From Streptomyces sp. CBMA291 (lineage in GTDB: Bacteria > Actinomycetota > Actinomycetes > Streptomycetales > Streptomycetaceae), in assembly GCF_014596525.1 (NCBI RefSeq), contig NZ_MSJP01000085.1, positions 26,957 through 90,956 on the forward strand: a stretch of 64,000 nt of DNA, written 5' to 3'. Shown piece by piece: positions 34,601 to 41,785 of this stretch. Numbering within the stretch: position 1 is the stretch's first letter; each line of letters starts with the position of its first letter. The notes beneath the pieces were generated by a model. It was not told the DNA's origin and ran no database searches. It was given only the letters and a program-made list of their open reading frames with translations. A program made the translations under genes and the position numbers.

Positions 34601-35290
34601 CCGCTGCGCTACCAGGACTGGGTGGCCAAACGGCGTGCGGTGGTACGGGAGCTGAGCGGCGGGCGCTGCGGCTATCTGCACATCCCCGACATGGGCGGCT
34701 CGGGCTGGGCGCAGTTCAACCGCGATCTGCGGATGGAGGTCTCCCGGCCCGCGCTCATCGTCGACGTACGGGGCAACGCGGGCGGCAACATCAGCGAGCT
34801 GGTCATCGAGAAGCTGACCCGCAAGATTCTGGGCTGGGACCTCACCCGTCACGCGCAGCCCGTCAGTTACGCCTCGAACGCCCCGCGCGGCCCCGTCGTC
34901 GCCCTGGCCGACGAGGCCACCTCCTCGGACGGCGACATGATCACCGCCGCGTTCCGGCTGCTGGGGCTCGGCCCGGTGGTCGGCCAGCGGACCTGGGGCG
35001 GGGTGGTGGGGATGACCGGCCGCCACCGGCTCGGCGACGGCACGCAGATCACCGTGCCGATGAACGCCGCCTGGTTCCCCGAGTACGGCTGGTCCCTGGA
35101 GAACCACGGCGTGGAACCGGACCTGGCGGCCCTGCGGACCCCGCTCGACTGGGCCGAGGGCCGGCACGCGCAGCTCGACGACGCGGTCCACGTGGCCCTC
35201 TCGCTCCTCGCGAAGACCCCGGCGGCCCGGCCCCCGGGATACGAGGACCTGCCGGACCGCTCCCGCCCGGAACTGCCGCCGAGACCCTGA
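31628..35290 (+). CDS. Tricorn-like S41 protease with propeller and PDZ domains
   Basis: A 1220-aa tricorn-core homologue. The N-terminal WD/PD40-like beta-propellers (about 1-690) contain FSPDGRHIAYTSW, HASSDGRRVVYQ and FTRDGRYLAFLSWRG blades. A C1 helical region and a PDZ domain (about 895-975, GTGIRPGAVLTHVDGRPV) come next. The S41 core has His877 in GTSHAYV and Ser1100-Asp in TSSDGDMI. The family degrades peptides in the cytoplasm. A roughly 135-residue repeat (415-550) is inserted between blades. GTG 31628 is the chosen start; GGAAAG is upstream and the purine run AGGAGG abuts it. Confidence 0.9.
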   Translation: MSDDAAYLRFPHLHEDLLCFAAEDDLWIAPLVPEGHRPGRAWRLTVDRTRVGHPRFSPDGRHIAYTSWHSLDPEIHLVPIDGGPARRLSYWGSTDTRVCGWTPPGEDGHSDILAVSSHSQPFSYYSWAYTVPTDGSPGGRMPWGPVSDIAVTEHGGERRTLLLTGKPPHEPAAWKRYRGGATGRLWLHGERLLPGLGGHIDSPMAVGGRVAFLSDHEGVGNLYSCLPDGSDLRRHTDHDAFYARHASSDGRRVVYQCAGELWIVDALTPDSRPRRLEVRLGGQRVGRRTYQVPTAHHVDAVSVDETGRASAVSVRGSLYWLTHRDGPARTIVDTPGVRVRLPEMLGSGGQVAYVTDAGGEDAVEVAYLPRASGDRPPRLLASGDLGRVEEMVSDPSGERLALASHDGRLLLVDATGETGETGETGGAPETPAGDGAGSPAPGSPSAGSDGSDAGPATREHAGAPGAPGTPGTPGAAGVPGVPGAPGAPGAPATPDAQAALATSVTPAMPTTSAASATSATPTTPATPATPATPATPTEPDTPDAPATPGVTELIRSLNGPVRDLAFSPDGAWLTWSHPGIGRSLRSIKMARISGPGPRTVVDVTNGRFEDENPVFTRDGRYLAFLSWRGFDPVYDVHTGDLSFPLGCRPYLVPLSSATPSPFALLPDGRPAAGGLDPADDDTEAADGTVTVEIEGLAERVTPFPVAASKYSALHPVSGGGLVWLRWPISGALGETFANPADTSGRPTLEHFSITKARKSELASDLDWFAVSGDGTRLVVADEGELRAVPATEAGDGDSTVYLDLRRILHDIDPGAEWRQAFDEAGRIVRAYFWEPGMGGVDWPGVLDQYRPLVERVASPDEFADLLREVLGELGTSHAYVTPARRNEGPPHYQRPMGLLGANLVPRETGWTVKRILPGESSDSKARSPLAGTGIRPGAVLTHVDGRPVDPVAGPYPLLSGTGGTTVELTFTPAEGEGRARRVAVVPLVDERPLRYQDWVAKRRAVVRELSGGRCGYLHIPDMGGSGWAQFNRDLRMEVSRPALIVDVRGNAGGNISELVIEKLTRKILGWDLTRHAQPVSYASNAPRGPVVALADEATSSDGDMITAAFRLLGLGPVVGQRTWGGVVGMTGRHRLGDGTQITVPMNAAWFPEYGWSLENHGVEPDLAALRTPLDWAEGRHAQLDDAVHVALSLLAKTPAARPPGYEDLPDRSRPELPPRP
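32869..33278 (+). repeat. Collagen-like and Ala-Thr-Pro repeat insertion in the tricorn-like protease
   Basis: In-frame simple-sequence DNA in three blocks: (Thr-Gly-Glu)n, then Gly-x-Pro/Gly-Ala-Pro triplets, then (Ala-Thr-Pro)n. It encodes a flexible linker inside the propeller that ordinary tricorn proteins lack. Confidence 0.85.
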
Positions 35291-35303
35291 GCCCGCCCCT
35301 CAA

Positions 35304-35326
35304 GGGCCCCCGCGCTCCGGGGGCCC
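35304..35326 (+). terminator. Hairpin after the tricorn-like gene
   Basis: GGGCCCCC and GGGGGCCC, an 8-bp perfect stem with a 7-base loop, starting 13 bases after the stop codon. There is no T-run. It lies between convergent genes and may serve both. Confidence 0.6.
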
Positions 35327-35390
35327 CAGGGGGATCCCGTACCGCTCGTCCCCTACGGGATCCCCGTACGGCCCCGCCCTTACGGGATCC

Positions 35391-35906
35391 TCAGGAGGCC
35401 ATCCCGTAGGCCACCCCGTACGCCACCCCGAGGTCCAGTTCGTAGGAGGTGCCCGCGCGGCCGTCCAGGGTCACGCTGCCGACCGCGCCGAAACCGGCGC
35501 GGCCGAGGACCGCCCTGGAGCCGCCGTTGTCGAGGGTCGTGACGGCGGTCAGCCTGCTCAGTCCGTACGTCTCCCGGGCCAGCAGGCAGACCTGCCGCAC
35601 CCCGGCGGTCGCCAGGCCCCGCCCCGCGGCCCGCTCGGCCACCCGGTAGCCCAGCTCGGCGCCGCCGTCGGCGACGTCGGCGAGGTTGAACCGTCCCAGG
35701 ACCTCCCCGTCCTCCCCCAGCAGGACGTGGAAGTGGATCGTGCCGGTCTCCTGCTCGTCGAGCAGCGCCCGGAGCCGCTCCTCGAAGTCGGTGAAGTACG
35801 CGTCGCCCCGGTCGGGAACGGACGCGGCGAAGTACGCCCTGTTCTCGCGTTCGAAGGCGAGCAGGGCGGGGGCGTGGTCGGATCGCAGTCGCTCAAGTAC
35901 GGCCAT
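35391..35906 (-). CDS. GNAT acetyltransferase (RimJ-like)
   Basis: A 171-aa Acetyltransf_3-type protein. LGRFNLADV leads into YRVAERAAGRGLATAGVRQV (the acetyl-CoA loop) and AVLGRAGFGAVGSVTLDG. RimJ-like members acetylate protein N-termini or small amines; the substrate is unknown. The C-terminus ends in a small VAYGVAYG repeat. ATG 35906 is preceded by TACGGT ending 7 bases upstream and no ribosome site. Confidence 0.9.
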   Translation of the reverse strand: MAVLERLRSDHAPALLAFERENRAYFAASVPDRGDAYFTDFEERLRALLDEQETGTIHFHVLLGEDGEVLGRFNLADVADGGAELGYRVAERAAGRGLATAGVRQVCLLARETYGLSRLTAVTTLDNGGSRAVLGRAGFGAVGSVTLDGRAGTSYELDLGVAYGVAYGMAS

Positions 35907-35913
35907 GGGCGCC

Positions 35914-35919
35914 ACCGTA
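35914..35919 (-). promoter_or_regulatory. -10 hexamer TACGGT for leaderless GNAT gene
   Basis: Ends 7 bases before ATG 35906. Confidence 0.5.
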
Positions 35920-36061
35920 CGAAGATCCGCGCCCGGCTGCGTACCACTTTTCGGCCCGTCACGCGTTCGGCCGGGTGTGGTGACCGGCGCGCCGACACAC
36001 ACGGGGGGCGCACCCGGTGTCCGCACCGGGTGCGCCCTCGGGTCCGGCGCGGGGGCCGGGG

Positions 36062-36247
36062 TCAGGCGTCGTAGTCCTGGTCGAAGCGGTCCTGGGCCTC
36101 CTGCTGGGCCCTCTGGGTCTCGTCCTGGGAGCGGTCGCGGCCCTGGGCGGCGCGCTCGGACGCCTCGTTCTTCGCCTTGCCCTTGGCCTGCCGGGCCTGC
36201 TCCTTGAGCTGCTCGGCCTTGTCCTTGAACTGGTCTGCCATGCCCAT
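36062..36247 (-). CDS. CsbD-like small stress protein
   Basis: 61 aa, highly charged and rich in Gln/Lys/Glu/Ala with no hydrophobic core. MADQFKDKAEQLKEQARQAK is followed by a Gln/Arg/Asp tail. This matches CsbD/YjbJ-like proteins, usually induced in general stress and of unknown biochemical role. ATG 36247 has GGAGG 8 bases upstream; a second ATG two codons in is also possible. Confidence 0.8.
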   Translation of the reverse strand: MGMADQFKDKAEQLKEQARQAKGKAKNEASERAAQGRDRSQDETQRAQQEAQDRFDQDYDA

Positions 36248-36357
36248 GAACGTTCCCTCCTGGGAAGGGTGTGGGGAGGGCGGGGCGGCCTGCCCCGCCG
36301 GGCCCGACCAGCTTTGCACGGGCGAACACTCCACGCATGTCGACCGGTTACGGACGG

Positions 36358-37248
36358 CTACCGGGGTCCGGGGGCTCCGGACCTGGCCTCCTCGTCGGCG
36401 GCGCCGCCCGCGCCCACCAGGCCCTTCGGGACCGACCCGAGCCTCGGGGCGAAGCGTTTCATCTCGCGCTGTCCGACGGTGGCGAGCAGCCCGGGGAGGT
36501 AGCCGCGCACCGACTGCATCCCGCGCAGCCAGCCCTGTGCGTAGACGTGGGCGGAGCGGCGCTCGATGCCCGCGACGATCCGGTCGACGGCCGGGCCGAG
36601 GGGGTAGGTGCGGTTGGCGGGCCAGGGCAGTCGCTGTCGCAACTCGCGCATGACGGCGTCCTGGTCGGCGCCCCTGACCATGTCCGTGTCGGTCCAGGAG
36701 AGGTAGCCGACGCCGACCTTCACGCCCTGGTGGGCGACCTCGGCGCGCAGGCTGTGCGCGAAGGCCTCGACGCCCGACTTGGAGGCGCAGTAGGCGGTCA
36801 TCATCGGCGCCGGGGTGAGGGCGGCGAGGGAGGCGATCTGGAGGAAGTACCCCCGGGACTCGGCGAGGACGGGCAGGAACGCCCGGCCGGTCACGGCGCC
36901 GCCGATGAGGTTGACCTCGATCACCCGCCGCCAGGCGACCGGGTCGGAGTCGGCGAACGGGCCGCCCGCCGCGACCCCGGCGTTGGCGACGACGATGTCG
37001 ACCTTCCCGAAACGTTCCTTCACCTCGGCGGCGACCCGGGCCATGGCCTCGTGGTCGGTGACGTCGGCGTGCCACCAGTCGGCCTCGGTGTGCAGCCGTC
37101 CCGCGACCTCCTTGAGCCGCTCGGGCTCCAGACCGACGAGCGCGATCCGCGCGCCGCGCGCGGAGAGCTTGCGGGCGAGGAGTTCCCCGACGCCCCGGGC
37201 ACCTCCGGTGACGACCGCGACCTGTCCTTCCAGACTCACCCGGCTCAT
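36358..37248 (-). CDS. Short-chain dehydrogenase in the Baeyer-Villiger operon
   Basis: A 296-aa SDR with the cofactor loop TGGARGVGELLA, ANAGV, the catalytic Ser in IASLAALTP and Y-C-A-S-K. It is the last gene of a three-gene operon; its ATG overlaps the hydrolase stop (ATGA). It probably oxidises the alcohol released by the hydrolase or supplies the ketone to the monooxygenase. Confidence 0.92.
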   Translation of the reverse strand: MSRVSLEGQVAVVTGGARGVGELLARKLSARGARIALVGLEPERLKEVAGRLHTEADWWHADVTDHEAMARVAAEVKERFGKVDIVVANAGVAAGGPFADSDPVAWRRVIEVNLIGGAVTGRAFLPVLAESRGYFLQIASLAALTPAPMMTAYCASKSGVEAFAHSLRAEVAHQGVKVGVGYLSWTDTDMVRGADQDAVMRELRQRLPWPANRTYPLGPAVDRIVAGIERRSAHVYAQGWLRGMQSVRGYLPGLLATVGQREMKRFAPRLGSVPKGLVGAGGAADEEARSGAPGPR

Positions 37249-38159
37249 GCCTTCTTCTCCGCTCGCAGATAGGTGTCGGTCAGTTCCCGGATCCGTGCGG
37301 TGACGGCCTCGGGAGCCTCCACCGGTGTCATATGGCCCATGCCCGGAAGTTCGAGCAGCCCCACACACTGGGGCAGGGTTCGCGCCATGGCCCGCGCGTG
37401 GACGGGCGGGGTGAGCCGGTCGGCGGTGCCGACGAGGACGGCGACGGGCAGATCGAGGGCGCGCAGGCCCTCTTCGAGGTCGAGTGCGGCGAGGATCCGG
37501 GACCAGCCGACGCGGGCCCCGCGCGGGCAGGCGTGCACGATCCGGGCGCAGGCGTCGACCCGGTCGGGAGCGGAACCCGGGCCCATCGTCGCGTACTTGA
37601 GGATCTTCCTGGAGAGGGCGTTGACCGGGCCGAGGGGGGCCTTGGCGCCGATGACGGACCGGGTGAGGCGGGTGCGGCGGGCGCCGGGCCCGCCCGGGAT
37701 GACGGTGGCCTCGGCGGTGAGCCGGGAGGGGCCGGTGGAGCAGAGCAGCAGGGCGGCCGCGTGGTCCCGCAGGAGGGGCCGGTCCGCCGCCGCCATGAGG
37801 GTCATGCCGCCCATGGAGTGTCCGGCGACGACGGCCTTCTCGCCGGGGGCGAGGGTGGCGGCGAGGACCGCTTCGAGGTCGTCGGCGAGCGCCCGGGTGC
37901 TGTAGCCGGAGGGTCCCGCGGGGGCGGGGGAGCCGCCGTGGCCGCGCTGGTCGTAGGCGATGACCCGGTGGTCGGCGGAGAGGGACCGTATCTGCTCGGT
38001 CCAGAAGGCGATCGAGCAGGTCCAGCCGTGGGCGAGGACGACGGCGGGCGCGCCCTCGGGGCCGTACGTCTCGACGTGGATCCGGGAGCCGTCGGCGGAG
38101 ACGACGGTGAGCGCGCGGGCGGGGGGTGGCGGGGTCGGGCGCTGCGGGGGCCGGTTCAC
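37245..38159 (-). CDS. Alpha/beta-hydrolase (esterase) in the Baeyer-Villiger operon
   Basis: 304 aa with the oxyanion motif AHGWTCS, the nucleophile elbow GHSMGG, an acid in VGTADRLTP and His in GMGHMTPVE: a complete triad. GTG 38159 overlaps the monooxygenase stop by four bases. It would hydrolyse the ester or lactone made by the upstream monooxygenase. Confidence 0.92.
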   Translation of the reverse strand: MNRPPQRPTPPPPARALTVVSADGSRIHVETYGPEGAPAVVLAHGWTCSIAFWTEQIRSLSADHRVIAYDQRGHGGSPAPAGPSGYSTRALADDLEAVLAATLAPGEKAVVAGHSMGGMTLMAAADRPLLRDHAAALLLCSTGPSRLTAEATVIPGGPGARRTRLTRSVIGAKAPLGPVNALSRKILKYATMGPGSAPDRVDACARIVHACPRGARVGWSRILAALDLEEGLRALDLPVAVLVGTADRLTPPVHARAMARTLPQCVGLLELPGMGHMTPVEAPEAVTARIRELTDTYLRAEKKA

Positions 38160-39685
38160 CGGGCGTTCTCCTTCGGGCGGGAGGGGCCGTCCCCGGTGGC
38201 GGGGGCGGGCTTCCTGGGGACGCGCACCACCTCGTACTCGGAGAGGTCGACCTGTCGGGTCTCGCGCCGGAACTCGCCGGTGGTGCCCGGCCAGAGGGTG
38301 GTGTTGCGTCCGTTGGCGTCGAGGTACCAGCTGTCGCAGCCGCCGGACTTCCAGACGGTCCGCTCCATCCGGGTCTGGACCTTGCGGTTCCAGGCGTTGA
38401 CGGCGGAGGGCCGGACGGCGAGGGCGGAGCGTCCGCCGAGGAGGTTCAGCTGGCGCAGGTAGTCCGCCATGTAGTTCAGCTGGGACTCGATCATGAGGAT
38501 CATGGAGGAGTTCCCGAGGCCCGTGTTGGGGCCGATGACGGTCATGAAGTTGGGGAATCCGGCGGCGGTGGCGCCGCGCAGCGCCCGCATGCCGTCCTTC
38601 CAGGACTCGGCGAGGCTCTTCCCTTCGATGCCGAAGACCCGGTCGGCGATGGGCATGTCGGTGACGTGGAAGCCGGTGCCGAAGACGATCGCGTCGACCT
38701 CGGTCTCGGTGCCGTCGGCGGCGACGACGGTGGAGCCGCGCACCTCGCGCAGTCCGGCGGCGACGACGTCGACGTTGGGCCGCGTGAGCGCCGGATAGTA
38801 GGTGTTGGAGAGGAGGATGCGCTTGCAGCCGATGCGGTACGAGGGTGTCAGCTTGGCCCGCAGGACGGGGTCCCCGACCGCCTTGGCGAGGTTGGCCTTG
38901 GCGAGCCGTTCGACGAGTCCGAGTTCGTCGGGGTGCTTGGTGAAGGCGCCGACCTGGAGTTCCCTGATGCCCCAGAGGAGGCCCCTGCGCAGGGTGCCGG
39001 TGACGGGCAGGGTGCGGTGGAGCCAGCGTTCGGGGCGGGTGATGGCCCGGTCCATGCGGCGCATGACCCAGGGGGGCGTGCGCTGGAAGACGGTGAGCCG
39101 GCCGACCCGGGGCTGGATGGCGGGGACGATCTGGATGGCGGAGGCGCCGGTGCCGACCATGGCGACGCGCTTGCCGGTGAGGTCGTAGTCGTGGTCCCAG
39201 CGGGCGGAGTGGAAGACCTTGCCGGGGAAGGCGTCGAGCCCGGGGATGTCGGGGAGCCTGGGGTCGGAGAGGGGTCCGGTGGCGGAGACGACGACGTCGG
39301 CGCTGAAGGTGCCCCGGCCGGTCTCGATCTCCCAGCGGAGCGCCTCGGCGTCCCAGGCCATCCGCAGGACCTCGTGGCCGAGCCGCAGATGGGGGCGGAT
39401 GCCGAAGGTGTCGGTGACGTGTTCGAGGTAGGCCCGGATGTGGGGCTGGCCGGAGAAGGTGCGGGGCCAGTCGGGGTTGGGCGCGAAGGAGAAGGAGTAG
39501 AGGTGGGAGGGGACGTCGCAGGCGCAGCCGGGGTAGCTGTTGTCGCGCCAGGTGCCGCCCACGGAGTCGGCCCGTTCGAGGACCACGAAGTCGGTGATGC
39601 CCTCGCGGCGGAGCCGGACGGCGGCGCCGATGCCGCCGAATCCCGATCCGATCACCGCCACCCGTACGTGCTCGTGCTGCGCCAT
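38156..39685 (-). CDS. Baeyer-Villiger flavin monooxygenase
   Basis: A 509-aa class B flavoprotein with an FAD Rossmann motif GSGFGGIG (about 12-19) and an NADPH motif GTGASAIQ (about 187-194). Between them is the Baeyer-Villiger fingerprint FxGxxxHxxxW, seen as FPGKVFHSARWD. It inserts oxygen next to a ketone to give an ester or lactone. First gene of the operon; GGAGG precedes ATG 39685. The promoter region carries a CTACCGAGCGGTAG palindrome. Confidence 0.94.
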   Translation of the reverse strand: MAQHEHVRVAVIGSGFGGIGAAVRLRREGITDFVVLERADSVGGTWRDNSYPGCACDVPSHLYSFSFAPNPDWPRTFSGQPHIRAYLEHVTDTFGIRPHLRLGHEVLRMAWDAEALRWEIETGRGTFSADVVVSATGPLSDPRLPDIPGLDAFPGKVFHSARWDHDYDLTGKRVAMVGTGASAIQIVPAIQPRVGRLTVFQRTPPWVMRRMDRAITRPERWLHRTLPVTGTLRRGLLWGIRELQVGAFTKHPDELGLVERLAKANLAKAVGDPVLRAKLTPSYRIGCKRILLSNTYYPALTRPNVDVVAAGLREVRGSTVVAADGTETEVDAIVFGTGFHVTDMPIADRVFGIEGKSLAESWKDGMRALRGATAAGFPNFMTVIGPNTGLGNSSMILMIESQLNYMADYLRQLNLLGGRSALAVRPSAVNAWNRKVQTRMERTVWKSGGCDSWYLDANGRNTTLWPGTTGEFRRETRQVDLSEYEVVRVPRKPAPATGDGPSRPKENAR

Positions 39686-39754
39686 GCCGCCTCCCGTACG
39701 CCCAGCCGATCGCGCCAGCAATCACTGGCACAGTCGGGACTGTAGAGCAGCGGC

Positions 39755-39768
39755 CTACCGAGCGGTAG
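39755..39768. promoter_or_regulatory. Palindromic operator between the BVMO operon and the MerR gene
   Basis: CTACCGAGCGGTAG, perfect 6-2-6, about 70 bases upstream of the monooxygenase start. It lies beside a TACAGT that could be its -10. Confidence 0.6.
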
Positions 39769-39787
39769 AGGTACGACGAGGGAAAGT

Positions 39788-39798
39788 TACCGGCGGTA
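39788..39798. promoter_or_regulatory. Second TACCG/CGGTA inverted repeat
   Basis: TACCG-G-CGGTA, the same half-sites as the neighbouring 14-bp palindrome, directly upstream of the MerR gene's -10. A shared regulator could control both directions. Confidence 0.5.
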
Positions 39799-39803
39799 CA
39801 ACA

Positions 39804-39809
39804 TAGGCT
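39804..39809 (+). promoter_or_regulatory. -10 hexamer TAGGCT for leaderless MerR gene
   Basis: Ends 7 bases before GTG 39817, supporting translation of the repeat-rich N-terminus. Confidence 0.5.
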
Positions 39810-39816
39810 GGCGGGC

Positions 39817-40878
39817 GTGACGGACGGATGGCACGAAGGACCGGACAGGGCGCCGGGAACCCGCACGACGCAGGACGGAGACCCGGCCGGGACACCGGAA
39901 AGGAGCCCCGCACCGACGATCGGCACACGCGCGCGTCGCGTCCCCGCGCCGACCGGGGACGTACACGCGGCTGACGGCCCCGCGCCGACCGGGGACGCAC
40001 GTGCTCACGGCGCTCCCGCACCGGCCGACGACGTACGCGGGCACGGCGGTCCCGTACCGACCGGTGACGCATCCGCGCGTCGCGACCCCGCGCCGGCCGG
40101 CGGCGCACGCCAAGACAGCACTCCCGCGCCGACCGGGGACGTACACGCGCATCGCGCCCCCGCGCCGACCGGCCACGCGCGCGAGCACGGCGGTCCCGCA
40201 CCGACCGGTGGCATACGCGAGTACCGCATGGAGGAGCTGGCCTCCGCCGCCGGGATCACCGTGCGCACCCTGCGTTTCTACCGGGAGCGCGGGCTGATCC
40301 CGGCGCCCCGCCGCGAGGGCCGGATCGCCTGGTACGACGAGCGGCATCTGGCCCGGCTGCGGACCATCGCCGCCCTTCTGGAGCGCGGCCACACCCTCAA
40401 CGGCATCGCCGACCTCACCGCCGCCTTCGAGAGCGGGCGCACCGTCCGCGAGGTCCTCTCCTCCGACGCCCCCGGCGAGGAGGAGCCGGTCCGGCTCACC
40501 CCCGAGGAGCTGGCCGACCACTTCGCGGGCGAGGTCACCCCGGAGAACCTGGCCCTCGCCCTCGACCTCGGCTATCTGGCCACCGACGGCGAGGAGATCG
40601 TCCACCTCAGCCGTCGGCTGCTCGACGTATCCGCCGCCCTCGTCCGCGAGGGCGTCCCGCTCGCCGAGGTCCTCAAGGCGGGCTCCCGCGTCCGCGAGCA
40701 CGCCGACGCCCTCGCGGAACTCTTCGCCGGGCTGCTCCGCGCCCACACGGCGGGCGGCGATCCGGCGCGCCTGCGCCCCCTGGCGAAGAGCGTGGTGGAC
40801 GCGGAACTCTCGATGGCCCTGGACCGACGACTGCGCCCGGAGGAGCCGGACGAGCCGGGGCCTGAACCAAGGGCCTGA
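39817..40878 (+). CDS. MerR-family regulator with a 12-residue repeat N-terminus
   Basis: A 353-aa protein. Residues 1-42 are low-complexity, 43-138 are eight copies of a 12-residue repeat (PAPTGDVHAHRA type), and the winged HTH MEELASAAGITVRTLRFYRERG begins at 138. A helical effector domain follows, without the Cys residues of metal sensors. The GTG start is supported by a leaderless -10; if translation began at the internal ATG 40228 the protein would be a normal-sized MerR of 216 aa. Target unknown; the divergent Baeyer-Villiger operon is the obvious candidate. Confidence 0.85.
   Translation: MTDGWHEGPDRAPGTRTTQDGDPAGTPERSPAPTIGTRARRVPAPTGDVHAADGPAPTGDARAHGAPAPADDVRGHGGPVPTGDASARRDPAPAGGARQDSTPAPTGDVHAHRAPAPTGHAREHGGPAPTGGIREYRMEELASAAGITVRTLRFYRERGLIPAPRREGRIAWYDERHLARLRTIAALLERGHTLNGIADLTAAFESGRTVREVLSSDAPGEEEPVRLTPEELADHFAGEVTPENLALALDLGYLATDGEEIVHLSRRLLDVSAALVREGVPLAEVLKAGSRVREHADALAELFAGLLRAHTAGGDPARLRPLAKSVVDAELSMALDRRLRPEEPDEPGPEPRA
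39943..40230 (+). repeat. 36-bp minisatellite, eight in-frame units
   Basis: Units start at 39943, 39979, 40015, 40051, 40087, 40123, 40159 and 40195. All are exactly 36 bp, beginning CCCGCGCCGACCGG or a close variant. Confidence 0.9.
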
Positions 40879-40902
40879 GCCGAGGCCCTGAGCCGAGGGC
40901 CC

Positions 40903-40932
40903 GAGCCGGGGCCTGAGCCAAGGGCCCGGCTC
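40903..40932. terminator. Bidirectional hairpin between the MerR and exonuclease genes
   Basis: GAGCCGGG and CCCGGCTC, 8-bp arms with a 14-base loop, overlapping the xthA stop codon. The surrounding GGGCCTGAGCC repeats form alternative stems. There is no T-run. Confidence 0.45.
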
Positions 40933-41734
40933 AGAGGTCGTACACCGCCGTGACCGGCGCGTGGTCGCTCCACCGCTCCGCGTGGCTCGCGGCCCGCTCG
41001 ACGTACCCCTTGACCGCCTTGGCGGCGAGACCGGGGGTGGCCATCTGGTAGTCGATGCGCCAGCCGCTGTCGTTGTCGAAGGCCCGGCCCCGGTAGGACC
41101 ACCAGGAGTAGGGGCCCTCCTGCTCGGGGTGGAGGGCGCGCAGGACGTCGACGTATCCGCCGTCCGCCTCCTCAAGGACCCGGTCGAGCCAGGAGCGCTC
41201 CTCGGGCAGGAAGCCCGCGTTCTTCTTGTTGGCCTTCCAGTTCTTCAGGTCGGCCTCGCGGTGGGCGATGTTCCAGTCGCCGCAGACGACGACCTCGCGC
41301 CCGTCGGCGGCGGCCCGCTCCCGCAGCTCCTTGAGGTAGGGCAGGAACTCGCCCATGAACCGGTACTTCTCGTCCTGCCGGTCGGTGCCGACCTCGCCGG
41401 AGGGCAGATAGAGGCTGGCGACGACGACCCCGGGCAGCTCCGCCTCGACGTACCGGCCGCTGCCGTCGAACTCGTCCGAGCCGAAGCCGACGCGCACCCG
41501 GTCGGGCTCGCGGCGGGTGTAGAGGGAGACTCCGGCGCGGCCCTTGGCGGCGGCGGGCGCGTGGACGGTGAACCAGCCCTCGGGCGCCCGCACCTCCGGC
41601 GGCAGCTGCGCCTCCTCGGCGCGCACCTCCTGGAGGCAGACGGCATCGGCGGAGGTCCCGCCCAGCCACTCGACGAAGCCCTTCTTGGCGGCGGCACGAA
41701 GTCCGTTGACATTCACGGAGGTCACTGTGAGCAT
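40931..41734 (-). CDS. xthA: Exodeoxyribonuclease III
   Basis: A 267-aa EEP-fold AP endonuclease/3'-5' exonuclease. LQEVRAEEAQ carries the metal Glu, VCGDWNIAH the Asp-Asn pair, then WRIDYQMAT and the C-terminal SDHAPVTAVYDL with the catalytic Asp-His. It acts in base-excision repair. ATG 41734 has TATTCT ending 6 bases upstream and no ribosome site. Divergent from a GNAT gene across only 50 bases. Confidence 0.95.
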   Translation of the reverse strand: MLTVTSVNVNGLRAAAKKGFVEWLGGTSADAVCLQEVRAEEAQLPPEVRAPEGWFTVHAPAAAKGRAGVSLYTRREPDRVRVGFGSDEFDGSGRYVEAELPGVVVASLYLPSGEVGTDRQDEKYRFMGEFLPYLKELRERAAADGREVVVCGDWNIAHREADLKNWKANKKNAGFLPEERSWLDRVLEEADGGYVDVLRALHPEQEGPYSWWSYRGRAFDNDSGWRIDYQMATPGLAAKAVKGYVERAASHAERWSDHAPVTAVYDL

Positions 41735-41740
41735 CCCGGG

Positions 41741-41746
41741 AGAATA
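41741..41746 (-). promoter_or_regulatory. -10 hexamer TATTCT for leaderless xthA
   Basis: Ends 6 bases before ATG 41734. Confidence 0.5.
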
Positions 41747-41771
41747 CCGACACCCCCCGGCAGCATACATG

Positions 41772-41785
41772 TACGATATATCGTA
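41772..41785. promoter_or_regulatory. Perfect palindrome covering -10 and start codon of a GNAT gene
   Basis: TACGATATATCGTA. Its left arm is a TACGAT -10 whose last base is 7 bases before ATG 41785, and its last base is the A of that ATG. A bound regulator would block both transcription and the +1 site. The symmetric copy gives a minus-strand -10 toward xthA. Confidence 0.6.
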
